From NCBI GenBank assembly GCA_028554795.2, contig CM068841.1, positions 24,733,308-24,797,307 of the forward strand: 64,000 nucleotides of DNA. The letters run 5' to 3'. The stretch comes from Sinohyriopsis cumingii (lineage: Eukaryota > Mollusca > Bivalvia > Unionida > Unionidae). The position numbers and the translations under genes are program-made. Of this stretch, positions 40,701 to 55,700 are shown one piece after another. The notes under the pieces were generated by a model, which saw only the letters and a program-made list of their open reading frames with translations, ran no database searches and was not told where the DNA came from. Every line of letters starts with the position of its first letter. The first letter of the stretch is position 1.

Positions 40701-43700
40701 CATAGGATTAGCAACTGTGCATATAAGAATAATCTTCATAGGAATAGCAACTGTGCATATAAGAATAATCTTCATAGGAATAGTGATTGTGCATAGAAGA
40801 ATAATCTTCCAAGGAATAGCAACTGTGCATATAAGAATAATCTTCCAAGGAATAGCAACTGTGTATATAAGAATAATCTTCATAGGAATAGCAACTGTGC
40901 ATATAAGAATAATCTTCCAAGGAAAAGCAACTGTGTATATAAGAATAATCTTCATAGGAATAGTGATTGTTCATAGAAGAATATTCTTCATGGGAATAGC
41001 AATTGTGCATATAAGAATAATCTTCATAGGAATAGCAACTGTGCATATAAGAATAATCTTCATAGGAATAATCTTCATAGGAATAGCAATTGTGCATATA
41101 AGAATAATCTTCATAGGAATAATCTTCATAGGAATAGCAATTGTGCATATAAGAATAATCTTCACAGGAATAGCAACTGTGTATATAAGAATAATCTTCA
41201 TAGGATTAGCAACTGTGCATATAAGAATAATCTTCATAGGATTAGCAACTGTGCATATAAGAATAATCTTCCAAGGAATAGCAACTGTGCATATAAGAAT
41301 AATCTTCATAGGAATAGCAACTGTGTATATAAGAATAATCTTCATAGGAATAGTGATTGTGCATAGAAGAATAATCTTCATAGGATTAGCAACTGTGCAT
41401 ATAAGAATAATCTTCCAAGGAATAGCAATTGTGCATATAAGAATAATCTTCATAGGAATAGCAACTGTGCATATAAGAATAATCTTCCAAGGAAAAGCAA
41501 CTGTGTATATAAGAATAATCTTCATAGGAATAGTGATTGTTCATAGAAGAATATTCTTCATAGGAATAGCAATTGTGCATATAAGAATAATCTTCATAGG
41601 AACAGCAACTGTGCATATAAGAATAATCTTCATAGGAATAATCTTCATAGGAATAGCAATTGTGCATATAAGAATAATCTTCATAGGAATAATCTTCATA
41701 GGAATAGCAATTGTGCATATAAGAATAATCTTCACAGGAATAGTGATTGTGCATATAGGAATAATCTTCATAGGAATAGCAATTGTGCATATAAGAATAA
41801 TCTTCATAGGAATAGCAATTGTGCATATAAGAATAATCTTCACAGGAATAGCAACTGTGTATATAAGAATAATCTTCATAGGAATAGTGATTGTGCATAG
41901 AAGAATAATCTTCATAGGATTAGCAATTGTGCATATAAGAATAATCTTCACAGGAATAGCAACTGTGTATATAAGAATAATCTTCATAGAAATAGTGACT
42001 GTGCATATAAGAATAATCTTCATAGGAATATTGACTGTGCATATAATAATAATCTTCCAGTTCAATGACAGATTATTTATGTTACATACATAAAACATTG
42101 CTATAAACTTTGTGATCTTGACCACAAGTCAAAATTGTGAGCAATTTGTGTTGCAATCTGTCTTCACTCCACAATATGACCTCACAGGTATTGACAGAAT
42201 TTACGAAAGGGTTAATGAATTATAAGCAAAAAAAACCTTGCCAATTACCTTAACATAAATCTTCGATCAAAATGTTACTGTGCGCTTGACCTTAATGTTA
42301 TCAGGTTGAGTGATTGTTTTGTGAACAATGAATTGTCCGAGCACATAGTAAGATTCCTTTGTGTCTGATCAGAATTAATTAATTAGTTAATTTCTGTACA
42401 TGAACACTAGCTCTCTTGATACAGATTATGCTAAATAACATGCCATAAAACAAGGTACTGTATATACTCACTTTTAAGTCCAGTCAATGTGCAACCTGCA
42501 CAGACCCTGATATGCCATCAAATAATGTGCCAGCAGATTTGGGTCTATGCAGTTTGTTAGGAGCCATCATTAGAAAAAGAAAGACCATGATCTGGTGGCA
42601 CATTGTGATGGCAAATCAGGGTCTATGCTGTCTGCAAGTGGACTGGACATGTAAGTGAGTAACTAAAGTAATTCAGTTTACAAGGAAATAAATCATACTC
42701 ATGGGTAACTGTCTTTGCTTCATAATTCAATCTACATATATAAAAAAACTAATGCAGGGTTTAGGAAATATATAAGCAAATGAAAACCAAAACACTAACA
42801 CAAATCTTCAAATGAGTGAACTTGACTCTACTGTCATATTAACATGATCAATTGTGTACAAGAGTTAACTGTCTTTGCTTAATATTGAAAACAGAATCAA
42901 TCAAGAGGTTAAAGAAATATAAGCAAAATAAGAATCAGCAAGTTATTGGAAGGCCCATGCTATGTCCTGCTGTCCCATTAGCATTGGTTTAACAAATATT
43001 CATCTGCATCCCTGCAATGATGTATGCCTCTTCTTGAAAAGTGATATGTCTCATAATGATTATACCTACGTCTCAGCATGCTTTAACTGTGTCTAACAAT
43101 CCTTATACTAATGTCTCAATATGCTTATACCCACGTCTCAGCATAATTAAACCTTGCTCTTCATGCTTATGACTATGTCTAACCTAACTTGTAGTCATGT
43201 TTCACATTGCTTATACCCATGCCACAGCATGCCTATACCTGTCTCATGATCCTTATACACATGTCTCAGCATCCTTACATCCATGTCTCCCTATGATCAT
43301 ACACATGTCTCAGCATCCTTACATCCATGTCTCCCTATGATCATACACATATCTCAGCATCCTTACATCCATGTCTCCCTATGATCATACACATGTCTCA
43401 GCATCCTTACATCCATGTCTCCCTATGATCATATATATGTATCAGCAAGCTTATATCCATGCTGCAGCATACTTATACCTACCTCTACTTCACCATTCTT
43501 GTACTAATTTCTCATCACTCTTATAGCCAGTCTCACCAGACTTAAAAATGAGACAGAATCATGCTCAATTAACAACTTAGTTTAATGAACCTGATTTAGA
43601 TTTATCTATCACTTAAATACAATGAAATGCATGGGAAATTTAACAAAAGTTGCATAAAGTTAAATCCATTCACCTAAATGTCAGGTATATTGTATCTTAC

Positions 43701-46700
43701 ACTTTTACATGTGCAGTCCAAGTATGTTTAAAGAGACTTATATATCATGAATTGAAATTGTAATAAGCTTACCTTTGAGTGTAAATTTTGTTTTTCTTTC
43801 ATGTTGTTGATCATCTTGTTTGATCTGCAATGGTAAAAGACCAGGACTAGTCCATCATTAAGGAACTGATTATTTTGTAGACATTGTATGCATCAATGAA
43901 CTGCATAATACACCTTCCCACATGCAAACAGCACGGATCCAAATCAGGGTCTATCCTGTTCTAATGAAATAAAGCGCAGACTGTAGAGAGTAGACCCTGA
44001 TCTTTGTCAAAGTTGTTTGTAAGTGGATGCATGTCATACGCAGATAAATATAATACATTTGAAGAAATTGATCCATTATCTTAAAGTATTGCCTTTTAAA
44101 AAATGTCACCATCTTTCAACTCCCTCCACAGTGACTATGACTTTTGAACATTTAGCCCCAAATCAACAATGATCTTTCCCGTCTCTTTGTAAATATATAA
44201 GTAAAGTATGATAACTCACCCATGATGAGTAAGAATGAAACTACTGTTACAATCATATTTAAAAACAAGAGTACCATGAACAGTACATTATATGCATCCA
44301 CCATATTTACTAGACCTCTACCAAGTATATAGTAGGGCATGGCCTACACTGTACATCATATGCATTCACCATATTTACTAGACCTCTACCAAGTATATAG
44401 TAGGGCATAGCTTACACTGTACATTATATGCATTCACCATATTTACTAGACCTCTACCAAGTATATAGTAGAGCATGGCTTACACTATACATTATATGCA
44501 TCCACCATATTTATAGACCTCTACAAAGTACATAGTAGAGCATGGCTTACACTGTACGTTATATGCATCCACCATATTTATAGACCTCTAAAAAGTACAT
44601 AGTAGAGCATGGCTTACACTGTACATTATATGCATCCACCATATTTATAGACCTCTACAAAGTACATAGTAGAGCATGGCTTCCACTGTACGTTATATGC
44701 ATCCACCATATTTATAGACCTCTACAAAGTACATAGTAGAGCATGGCTTACACTGTACGTTATATGCATCCACCATATTTACTAGACCTCTACCAAGTAC
44801 ATAGTAGGGCATGGCCTACACTGTACATCATATGCATTCACCATATTTACTAGACCTCTACCAAGTACATAGTAGGGCATGGCATACACTGTACATCATA
44901 TGCATTCACCATATTTACTAGACCTCTACCAAGTATATAGTAGGGCATGGCTTACACTGTACATTATATGCATCCACCATATTTACTAGACCTCTACCAA
45001 GTATATAGTAGGGCATGGTCTACACTGTACATCATATGCATTCACCATATTTACTAGACCTCTACCAAGTATATAGTAGGGCATGGCTTACACTGTACAT
45101 TATATGCATCCACCATATTTACTAGACCTCTACCAAGTACATAGTAGGGCATGGCTTACACTGTACGTTATATGCATCCACCATATTTACTAGACCTCTA
45201 CCAAGTACAAAGTAGGGCATGGCCTACACTGTACATCATATGCATTCACCATATTTACTAGACCTCTACCAAGTACATAGTAGGGCATGGCATACACTGT
45301 ACATTATATGCATCCACCATATTTACTAGACCTCTACCAAGTACATAGTAGGGCATGGCTTACACTGTACATTATATGCATCCACCATATTTACTAGACC
45401 TCTACCAAGTACATAGTAGGGCATGGCTTACACTGTACATTATATGCATCCACCATATTTACTAGACCTCTACCAAGTACATAGTAGGGCATGGCCTACA
45501 CTGTACATCATATGCATTCACCATATTTACTAGACCTCTACCAAGTATATAGTAGGGCATGGCTTACACTGTACATTATATGCATCCACCATATTTACTA
45601 GACCTCTACCAAGTATATAGTAGGGCATGGCCTACACTGTACATCATATGCATTCACCATATTTACTAGACCTCTACCAAGTATATAGTAGGGCATGGCT
45701 TACACTGTACATTATATGCATCCACCATATTTACTAGACCTCTACCAAGTACATAGTAGGGCATGGCATACACTGTACATTATATGCATCCACCATATTT
45801 ACTAGACCTCTACCAAGTACATAGTAGGGCATGGCTTACACTGTACATTATATGCATCCACCATATTTACTAGACCTCTACCAAGTACATAGCAGGGAAT
45901 GACCTACACTGTACATTATATGCATCCACCATATTTACTAGACCTCTACCAAGTACAAAGTAGGGCATGGCCTACACTGTACATCATATGCATTCACCAT
46001 ATTTACTAGACCTCTACCAAGTACATAGTAGGGCATGGCATACACTGTACATTATATGCATCCACCATATTTACTAGACCTCTACCAAGTACATAGTAGG
46101 GCATGGCTTACACTGTACATTATATGCATTCACCATATTTACTAGACCTCTACCAAGTACAAAGTAGGGCATGGCCTACACTGTACATCATATGCATTCA
46201 CCATATTTACTAGACCTCTACCAAGTATATAGTAGGGCATGGCATACACTGTACATTATATGCATCCACCATATTTACTAGACCTCTACCAAGTACATAG
46301 TAGGGCATGCTTACACTGTACATTATATGCATCCACCATATTTACTAGACCTCTACCAAGTACATAGCAGGGAATGACCTACACTGTACATTATATGCAT
46401 CCACCATATTTACTAGACCTCTACCAAGTACATAGTAGGGCATAGCTTACACTGTACATTATATGCATCCACCATATTTACTAGACCTCTACCAAGTACA
46501 TAGTAGGGCATGGCTTACACTGTACATTATATGCATCCACCATATTTACTAGACCTCTACCAAGTACATAGTAGGGCATGGCTTACACTGTACATTATAT
46601 GCATCCACCATATTTACTAGACCTCTACCAAGTACATAGCAGGGAATGGCCTACACTGTACATTATTAACTAATGCATTTAAAAAACTTTAACTTTGGTT

Positions 46701-49700
46701 AAGCTATGCAGTTTTGAACAATTTACTGTGCAGAAGCCATTAACTTCTTATTAGACTTGCCACAGCCATGATCTCAGGCCTTTCACACCCCAGAACCGAA
46801 AGGTCTCTTACCCTAAATACATTACATCCACAAAAACTGAACAAGGAATGTGCTCTACAACAGAAGTTATTCTGCAAAATCCATTTTTCTCTGAAACACA
46901 AAGACCTGAACTTTAACCTTTTGACCTTAATATCAACAGGCCTCTTCCATACCTTAAATGCAAACCCTCCACAAACTTAGGTCAAAGTACATGGTCTTGA
47001 AGAAAAGTTATTAAACAAGACCATATTTCTTCTTTTAGTCAGTGACATTGACCATTCATTTCAAAATGAATAGCTTTATAGTTTTTGCTTAAGGTGTATG
47101 TAATCCACAAACTTTGGTAAAGTTACATGGTCAAGAACAGAAGTATCTGTGGAGAAACCATTGTTCAATCAGTGACCTTGTCCTCTGATATTTTGTTCCA
47201 ATATTATTAGGCTTCTTCCTTACCCCAAGTGGAAGATATTCATAAAGTATGTGATAAAAAACTAAATTTATTGACAGGAAACTTATTTATCCTTCAATCA
47301 TAATAACCTCGACCTGTAACCTTTTTCACTCCCAAACCAATGGTCTTCTTTTTTACTCACTATGTAATTGAAAGTCATCAAGAAACTTTGGTAAAAGTTT
47401 TCATTTGATCTAGTTTGTTGCTTATGGTGCAGCAACACAAATGGGTTACTTAGTGCCAAGGCACCTGCAGTAAAGTGCCATTCCCATAGATGCACCTAAG
47501 TGGCCAACCCAGGCAGATCCAATGAAAGAATTCAAGCCCAGACCTTTTTGTCATGAGTCTGGCAAGCCAACCACTGAGCCACCATGGATCCTGTATCCAT
47601 TAGTCACTTCTTACAAAATGCAGGTGGGTGCATCAGGACTATTCTTCATTACCAAATCCATAGGGTGATGATTAAGGAATTTGTGCAGAAAGAACTTCTT
47701 TTGGTCATAGTGACCTTGACCTACTGATCCCAAAATCATTAGATTTCTTCTTTACCCCAAATACAAGCATTTCACAAAAATTGGTCGAGGTCTGTGATGT
47801 AAAACTAATGTTTATTGTGCTAAAACAACTTTTTCTGATCTGACCCTCAAATCAATATACTTCTACCTTTCTTCAGTTTTCTTCTTTTAGTCACAATGAC
47901 CCTGACCCGTGACAGTTTTATCCAGAAACAGATAACTTATTTATTACTTTATGTGAAAGCCTACGATAAAGTTTGGTTAACTGTAGATGGTGAACAACTC
48001 TAGTTATTGTTGTCTTGGTTACAGGTTTAATGCCATTTTTTCAGCACATGATAGGCTATACATGGCAAACCTGTATATCTGGTGAAGGAAGAACACCTGA
48101 GAACATCTTGAAGAAACACTGACCCACAGGAAGCTAAGGCAAGCTTTCTCACATACCCATATTGGCTGAGTTAAGTCTCAAATCTAAACAAACCGAGCTG
48201 ATATGTCACTGATCTGTAAAGGTAGCACCTTACAGTGTCTGCATGTGTGTGCATGCATTGAGGTCAGAACACTCTGGTCGAAATCTGAAATACTGTTAAG
48301 GTAATAAGTGCATGAGATATGAATACTTTCTCATTCATCTTACTGAAATTAAGGTAAATTCCTAATTTCACTTATTTGAGGTCTGGTATGATGAGTAATT
48401 AGCAAGAAAAGTTGGGTAGATCCATACATACAGGGACAGGTATTCCAACTGTCATCTTGGGAAACTGAATTTCTTCTTGGAGGTGGAATATCTTCCTACG
48501 TCTTACAGCTCTGAAACATGACATAAAATTATTTGACAGTAACGCCTGCAGATAAGGAACATGAATTAAATGAATTTCTATACTGGCACAGTGATGACTT
48601 AAAGAGTAAATACAATTATTTCTTCTCAGTTTAATGAATCTGGATTTAGTCAACAAATTTCTTTATAGTATGTGTGTGTGTGTGTGTGTGCATATACGAC
48701 TGTGTTTTGTGTTCGGGAGGCACATTGCAGTGTATGCAGTAGAGATATGTAACATAATTATATATTAACACATCAAAGAATAGTGACAAAAATACAAAGG
48801 CTGTAACAAAAATCTATTGTTTTGGCTTTGGTTTGGTGCTATAAGCCACAGGAACATATCAAGGTTATAATGTGCCAAGGCAAGTAAAGTAAAGTACCTA
48901 GCACACCTCTGTAGCTAATCATGTTTGGTCCAATCATGAGAATCAAACTGTTTCCTTCTCATCAACAGTACAATGCCTTAACCACTGAACCAATGTAGCT
49001 CCAAATGCAAACTGCTTGACAAATTTTTATGACAGGTTCTGCAGAACACTACATAATAAAATGTGAACAGTACTTTGATATACCTTCACTATATATGACT
49101 GTGAAAGCTTTAAAGTAAAATCTCCACAAAAAATATTTAACACTGATAAGATAAATTTCAAATTTACAAAAACACAAATTGACAATTATGTCACACTGTT
49201 TTGCTTAGGAAACAATAGTGAGGTGAAAAGGCAGAAAGGTGAAAAGGCAGAAAAATAGTGAGGTGAAATGGCAGAAAGGTGAAAAGGCAGAAAAACTGAC
49301 TGCAAGACTGGCAGATGGACAGACATAAAAAGTGACTTTACTTGGCAATTAACTTGGCTGATCTAGTTTGTATAAGCTTGCCAATTTCCTCCTGTGTCAG
49401 AAAGAACAGAAGCTCCTCCTCAGGAAGTCTGCCCTGTGTAGTAAATGATAATTTAATTAATTTAACTCTCTATCTCGCAATAGTACTTTTTTGAGCATGT
49501 GCTCTCCATATAAAGGCTAAAATGATTCTGAAATAAGTGTCCTTTATAACAGGTGTCATCTATATTGAGGTATCAACAGGGTTAAGGCAAGTTTCACTGT
49601 ATTAAATTAGTTTTCATATTTAATGTTAAATTTACAGCCATCTAACTCTTTCTCCATCCTTGCTTTCTACAAAAGAAAAAAAGAATACAAAACATTAAAA

Positions 49701-52700
49701 CGGACAAGAAATTATAATTTTTTCAGCTCATATCTTGACCACTCTGAGCAACTCCCACAGAGTTATGTCCAGTCTACTATTCATCTGTAGGTACAGAACA
49801 AAACCTCACTTTACAGTTTATTACATTAAAACCAAGTGATTTGCCATGACATGGAGTAGTATCCATGTTCCAGGAACTGTGACCCCATCTGAGTTTATGA
49901 CAGACCCTTTTGCATAGTATTTGTAAAACCGGCCAAACTTGCACTTTCTGAACATGTCGCCAAATGTTTACATTCTAAATATTTCACCAAATTCCAGTCA
50001 AACCAAGCATAAATTCTAAAACGCCATTTTTCAGAGAAAAAATATCTTATCAGGGTCAGACCATGTGTCTGGATTTCATACTTTTTCTCATAAAATCTAA
50101 ATCAGTTCAGACAGATTAAGTTGGGCAAAGAATAGGATAAGTTAGACAAATGTCTAATGGTAGGTCTGAAAGAGAAAACATAAACAAAAGAGAAAATGTT
50201 CATAAAAGGTGTGTGTGTGTGTGGGGGGGGGGTGCAATTTTATTTCTCTATGTATATACTGATTAAAAACAGGCAATTCCAAACAAAGTTTGACAAGTAT
50301 CCAACCAGTAATACAAAAAAGTTATTCACCATTAATCTTGATTGGATTTTCTAAACTGAAAGGAAGGATTATTATAATTTCCCTCTATCCACCTCTCAGG
50401 TAATGCTGTAAATGTGTCCTGAAACAAATGAGCACAAATTACAAGATGGACTAAGCATTTTTTTACCTGTATGTGGACAAATTGTGAGTCCATTGTATGT
50501 TACCAATACCCCAACCATCAACCTCCATTTCACCCCTAGTAACTTCACCCTGCTGTGACCTCGAGTTTTAAATCTGGCATCTTACGTTGAATGTCACCTA
50601 CTAATACTATAAAACAGGGTAAGTTTGATAAAATTATCTCCATGGAAACATGCATAAGAAACTCACCTCCAGTACCATCAACTCTGCTAGTTTCCAGTAG
50701 GCCTCTTTAAACTTGTCCACCATCCTGATTGCTGTAGACTAAATGCAAATAAAACAAGACTAATTTAGCAAGGTGCACTGGACAAAAACAAATGTGGCTA
50801 ATTTAACAATTCTGCAGAATACATGTATCATCTAATTGTAGGCACTATACTTTTGATATAGTGGCCCAAGTCAACCAATGTTGGCTGCCTCAGTGTGACT
50901 TTCCAAATGGAAACCAACCTTCCATCTACTGTATATGGCCTAAGCCGGCCTGGGTTGGCTGCACTGGTGTGTCTTTGTGAAATGAAAACCAACATTCCAT
51001 CTACTGTACATCTAGGCACTATGCTCTGATGTAATTCTACTCTAAATGACCAAGTGAACCAATGATGGCTGCCACAATGTGTCTTTCTGAAAAGAAACCA
51101 AACTTTCATCTATTGTATATGGCCTTGGCCTAGGCCAGTCCAATATGGCTGCTTTGGTGTGTCTTTGGGAAAGAAAACCATTCTTCCATCTACTGTATAT
51201 GACATGGAAAAACTTCCAAACAAAACTTTTAATGAATCTTAACAATGACCCGGAAAAAGTGACGTCCATATCTTGAATTCTGCCAAATGCTGGATTGACA
51301 ATTTGTAGTACTCATTACTGGGGTCATTTTAGTGCAATTACCATGCGTACCCATGAATAAGTCAGATCTAACTGCAAACTATACAGATTGCATAATAAGC
51401 AGGCAGATCTGGGTCTATGCAGTTTGTTCAGAGTAATCAGTACAACAAGCAACACTGATCCTGATCTGCCAATACATTATCTGATAACAGATCATGATCT
51501 ATATTATCTCAAGCTGGACCCATCCTATACAAAAAGTGGTAACCTTTTCTTCTTTTGGATGTTAACAAAATTCAGCATGACAGGCAATATTGTATCTTCC
51601 TATAAGTACACAATGCATGGCCATTCTACTGTACATTTATCTTTATTTAAAACTGCCATTTTTACCCTCAAGTAAAACTTGCACAACTGTAAACTGGGCA
51701 GACCCATATATGGAGGTCTGTACTGTTTACTTAAAATCTTTAAAACAAATTAAGTTTTTTCTTGTCTTTATCCCTCAATAAAGAATGTATAAAACACAAA
51801 ACTGTTTTTATTATCAAACACTGTAGCAATAATTTAGAGTTTCATAATGAAAGACTCTGATCATTTCAAGTACTATCAGATGTAAACCAAAGGAGGTAAC
51901 CATGCCATTCATATCTAGTTTTCTAATGAAAGTTTTTGCTATGATGTGAGCAGTAACACAAACTATGGAACTCTGTTACGCATATTTGATTTAATTTATA
52001 TTTGATTTAATTTAATTGTTTGTAGGCTTTAAAATCTTTTTTTATAAATTTCATTACACATTAAGTAATGTAATTTTCTTTAATGGAATTTGATACTTTC
52101 TAGAAATTAGTTTTACCTGACTTTTCAGTTGAAAACACCTAAAAATAGAACTTTGCATATTTTTGCTGACCTAGTTCCTGACCTTCATTAAGAATCAAGT
52201 AAACAACTTTTTTCAAATTTATTTTTATTGTGGGATACATAGAGTGAGATTGAGGCTGTACTGGAATACATGAACTTGGACATGTAAATAGCTTCTACAC
52301 TGTTCTGGAAGGTGATAATGACCCTCATACGGGCATCTATTTTGCGTTTTATTTGACTGTATAACCTTTGTCTACAGAGAAATTATTCAGTTGGGCCTTT
52401 ACACTGGGAAGTATTTGTTTCTGACCAGTTTTGAGTCGAAATTTTATTTTATTTTATGGAATTATTACTTCTTTTTCCTGGAAATATTTGAGTGCTCATA
52501 CAAAATTCTTGGAAAATACATTTCTTGAAATTTCATTCATAAATTCAAACACTGGAATATTGTTTGTGAATCAACAAAGAAATTTAGACATGAACTTGAA
52601 CTGTAGGCTTGAACTTGAATTCATTAGAACATTTCATTACTAGGAATTCTAAAATTTAATTCGTGGATTATTCTTGGATTATTTTTGGATCTGATTCTTA

Positions 52701-55700
52701 TAGCCGTAAGTTCTTATTTTGTCAATTTTACATTGTTCCAGGAAAATAAATTATTTGTTAAATTTTCCAAAGCTTGTTGTTTTCACTCCTTCTTTGTTAC
52801 TGTTTATTAGAGCCTAAAGACGTAACATAAGAAACTCTCAAGAACTGTAAGACTGTGGTCTAATTATTAACTGAAAGGTTTTGCAGTGATGTGAGCAGTA
52901 AAAATAGTTGTGAACTGTCAAAGGAGATAACGATATAAACGTCTAATTCAGTGCAAATTCTCTAGTGAAAAACATTTCTTTGCTGTGATTACTAGCAATA
53001 GCTATGGAAATATCAAGGGAGCTAACCACACACAGGACTATTTCACTGCTTGTTTTCTAGTGAAAGATTTTGTTTTATTCTGAGTACCAATGTTAGCTGT
53101 AGAACTAGCAAAGAATGTAACCACAGCAGGGTCTATCTTCTAGTGAAAAATGTTGCTTTGTTGTGAGTATTAATACTAAATGTGGAACTATCAAGGGAGG
53201 TAACCACATAAAAGTTTACTTCACTGTGTTTTCTAGTGCAAAATCCACTTCATCTCATTTTCTAGTGAAAGATTTTCTTTGCAGTGAGCAGTAATATTAC
53301 CTGTAGAATTATTAATTAAGGTAACCAATTTAGGTAACACTCAGGTTTTGGAAAATTCTGAAGGAAGCATCTGATTGCTGGTTCACTTCCTCTCCGATTG
53401 GATCAGACGTGAGTGCTAACAATGGCTTGTAACTATCAAAGGAGGTAACCACACAAAGGTCCAATAATGTTCCTCTGGAGCTTTTAATTTGGAAATGTAA
53501 AAAAAAAATAGTTCAATGAGTTCATAAATTATGAGCAGAAACAAAACAGTATTGAGGTAACAAAAAAACACTTTGGAGAGATAACAATTTTTCCAAACCA
53601 AGAATTCCTTCATCTACTCTTACCTTTCCCCATTCTCTTTCTCCAACTGCCTTACGGGCTTTGGGAACAATGAACTTTTTCAATAAAAACCTGGAAATAT
53701 ATTAATAAGTACTAGTATACAAAATAGGTAAACTAACTTTTCCCATATATTTCTAGGAAGACAAACATTTGAAAGATACTAAACAAAAACTGTATAAGAT
53801 GGGCATACATGAAAATAATTATAGAACTCAAATAAGTACATGCTAGCCCTCAAATATTGTTATCACTAACCTCTGTCCAAATACATTTTCACACATTTTT
53901 TTTATTTGTAATCTTATACTAATGTGTCACTGACAAAATGTTCAAAATGATTATTGCCAATTTTTCTGAAAGATTTGATCTTCATAGACTCAACTTGTGT
54001 TGCTGATAGAAATGTGTCCTTGACAAACTGTGTTCTGGATGACAAACCACTTCTCCAAAAGCTTTGTTCTTTAGAAACCAAGCTGATCAGATTTCACTTT
54101 GGAACAATTTTCATTTTTCACAAGCATTAAAGCACTGTAAGATGGACCTTGGCTACAGAAGTTTTACTGTATTTAATTTGTCAGACTTAAATCACCACAT
54201 AAAGAACAGTTCATATTTATTCTTGCCTAAAACTGACACTCACAAGACAACAGGGACTTATTTCATCTACTAACATGCAAATACAGTGAATCCCATCTTA
54301 TCAAGGTGATGTCAAAGAAGCTCAAAATAAAGTGATCTGTCTACGCCCTTAAAAAAATGCTGTAAAGTAAATGGGCAAACATGGAAAGTAACCATGTTTC
54401 ATTGTCCTATCTTAAACGTCATGAAAGGAAAAGTGCAAAAAAAGAAGTTGACAATAAAAAACAACTGATCAGTGCCATTGGCATCGAGGATAAAAAGAAA
54501 CAAAATGCCGTCAAACTGATATTGTTCCATGATTCAGCCATGTGCCTTAGAAACTGTATGATATGAAGCAGAAATGAAAGAAACTTCAAAATATTGAGTT
54601 GTGACCTTGACCTTGATTATCAACCCCAAAACATGCAATACAACACATTTTGTTACAGTATCTAAATATACTAAGCTCCATCCACTGATCTTAAGCAGCT
54701 GAAGGGGAAATGTGGCTAAAATATAAAAATTGTGACCTTGACCTTGAAAAAAGCAATGTGGCTCACAATACACCTTTTCATATAGTTATACCAAGTTTCT
54801 GCCCTTTAGCTCAAAATGGCTCTATAGAGTGAAAAGGAAAGTGTAATGCAAAATTCAACATATAGACACCTTGATTATATTCATCTTAAAAGATAAAACA
54901 CCAATTGTGTAGAAAAAATATCTGCCAAAGAAGATATACAAGTATACCAACTTGCATTCCTTTATCTTAAACAGCGCTAAAGTTCAAGCATGGACAGGAA
55001 ACTATGACAGAAAACTTAAAATACTGAGGAGCCATGACCTTGACTTTGAAGAAAGGAACCCTAAGGTGGTTGCATGTACATTATGAAAACAAGTTTTATC
55101 CATTATAGGGATTGATGCCTGCCAAATATATTCACTACTTCAGTACCTAGTGTTGGTTCAAAAATTACTAGTCTTTACAAGACTTTTTAAGTGCTTCTAA
55201 AACTAGTACCTGTAAATCTGTGGTAAATTCCAGTGGACAGTTCTTCATAATAATAATAATAATAATAAAGAGGACTTTGTATAGCGCCTAATCTTTAGAA
55301 GCTTTAAGCGCTTTACAGCATTAGCAACACCTATAACATAAAAAAATAAAAAAAAATAACAAAATAAAAAATAAAAAAAATAACAAACATATAATAATAT
55401 GATTACAAAAAACAAACACCATGAAATTAGAAAACATAAAAACACGCTGAAAATATTCAAGGTAGGAAACCTTATTAGGTCTTTAAGTTTGTTCTTGCAG
55501 TCACACAATAGTAATGCCAGATATATTAAATTTTATTTAATATTGGTAATCTGCATAACATAAAAACACCTGTTCTATATGAGCTATTTTACATACATTC
55601 TATATTCAAAATAGGTCCAGAATTATACATTGTTCCAAAAAGTACATTGGGATTTTGGCATCTATCAGGGTAAAGTTTGAATTCTAGGTACAATTTAAAG

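Noticed and set aside
39082-42093. Open frame of about 1000 codons on the plus strand
   Set aside because: Pure product of the 36-nt period in the tandem array. Other frames on both strands are also open, and there is no start context, splice pattern or known domain.
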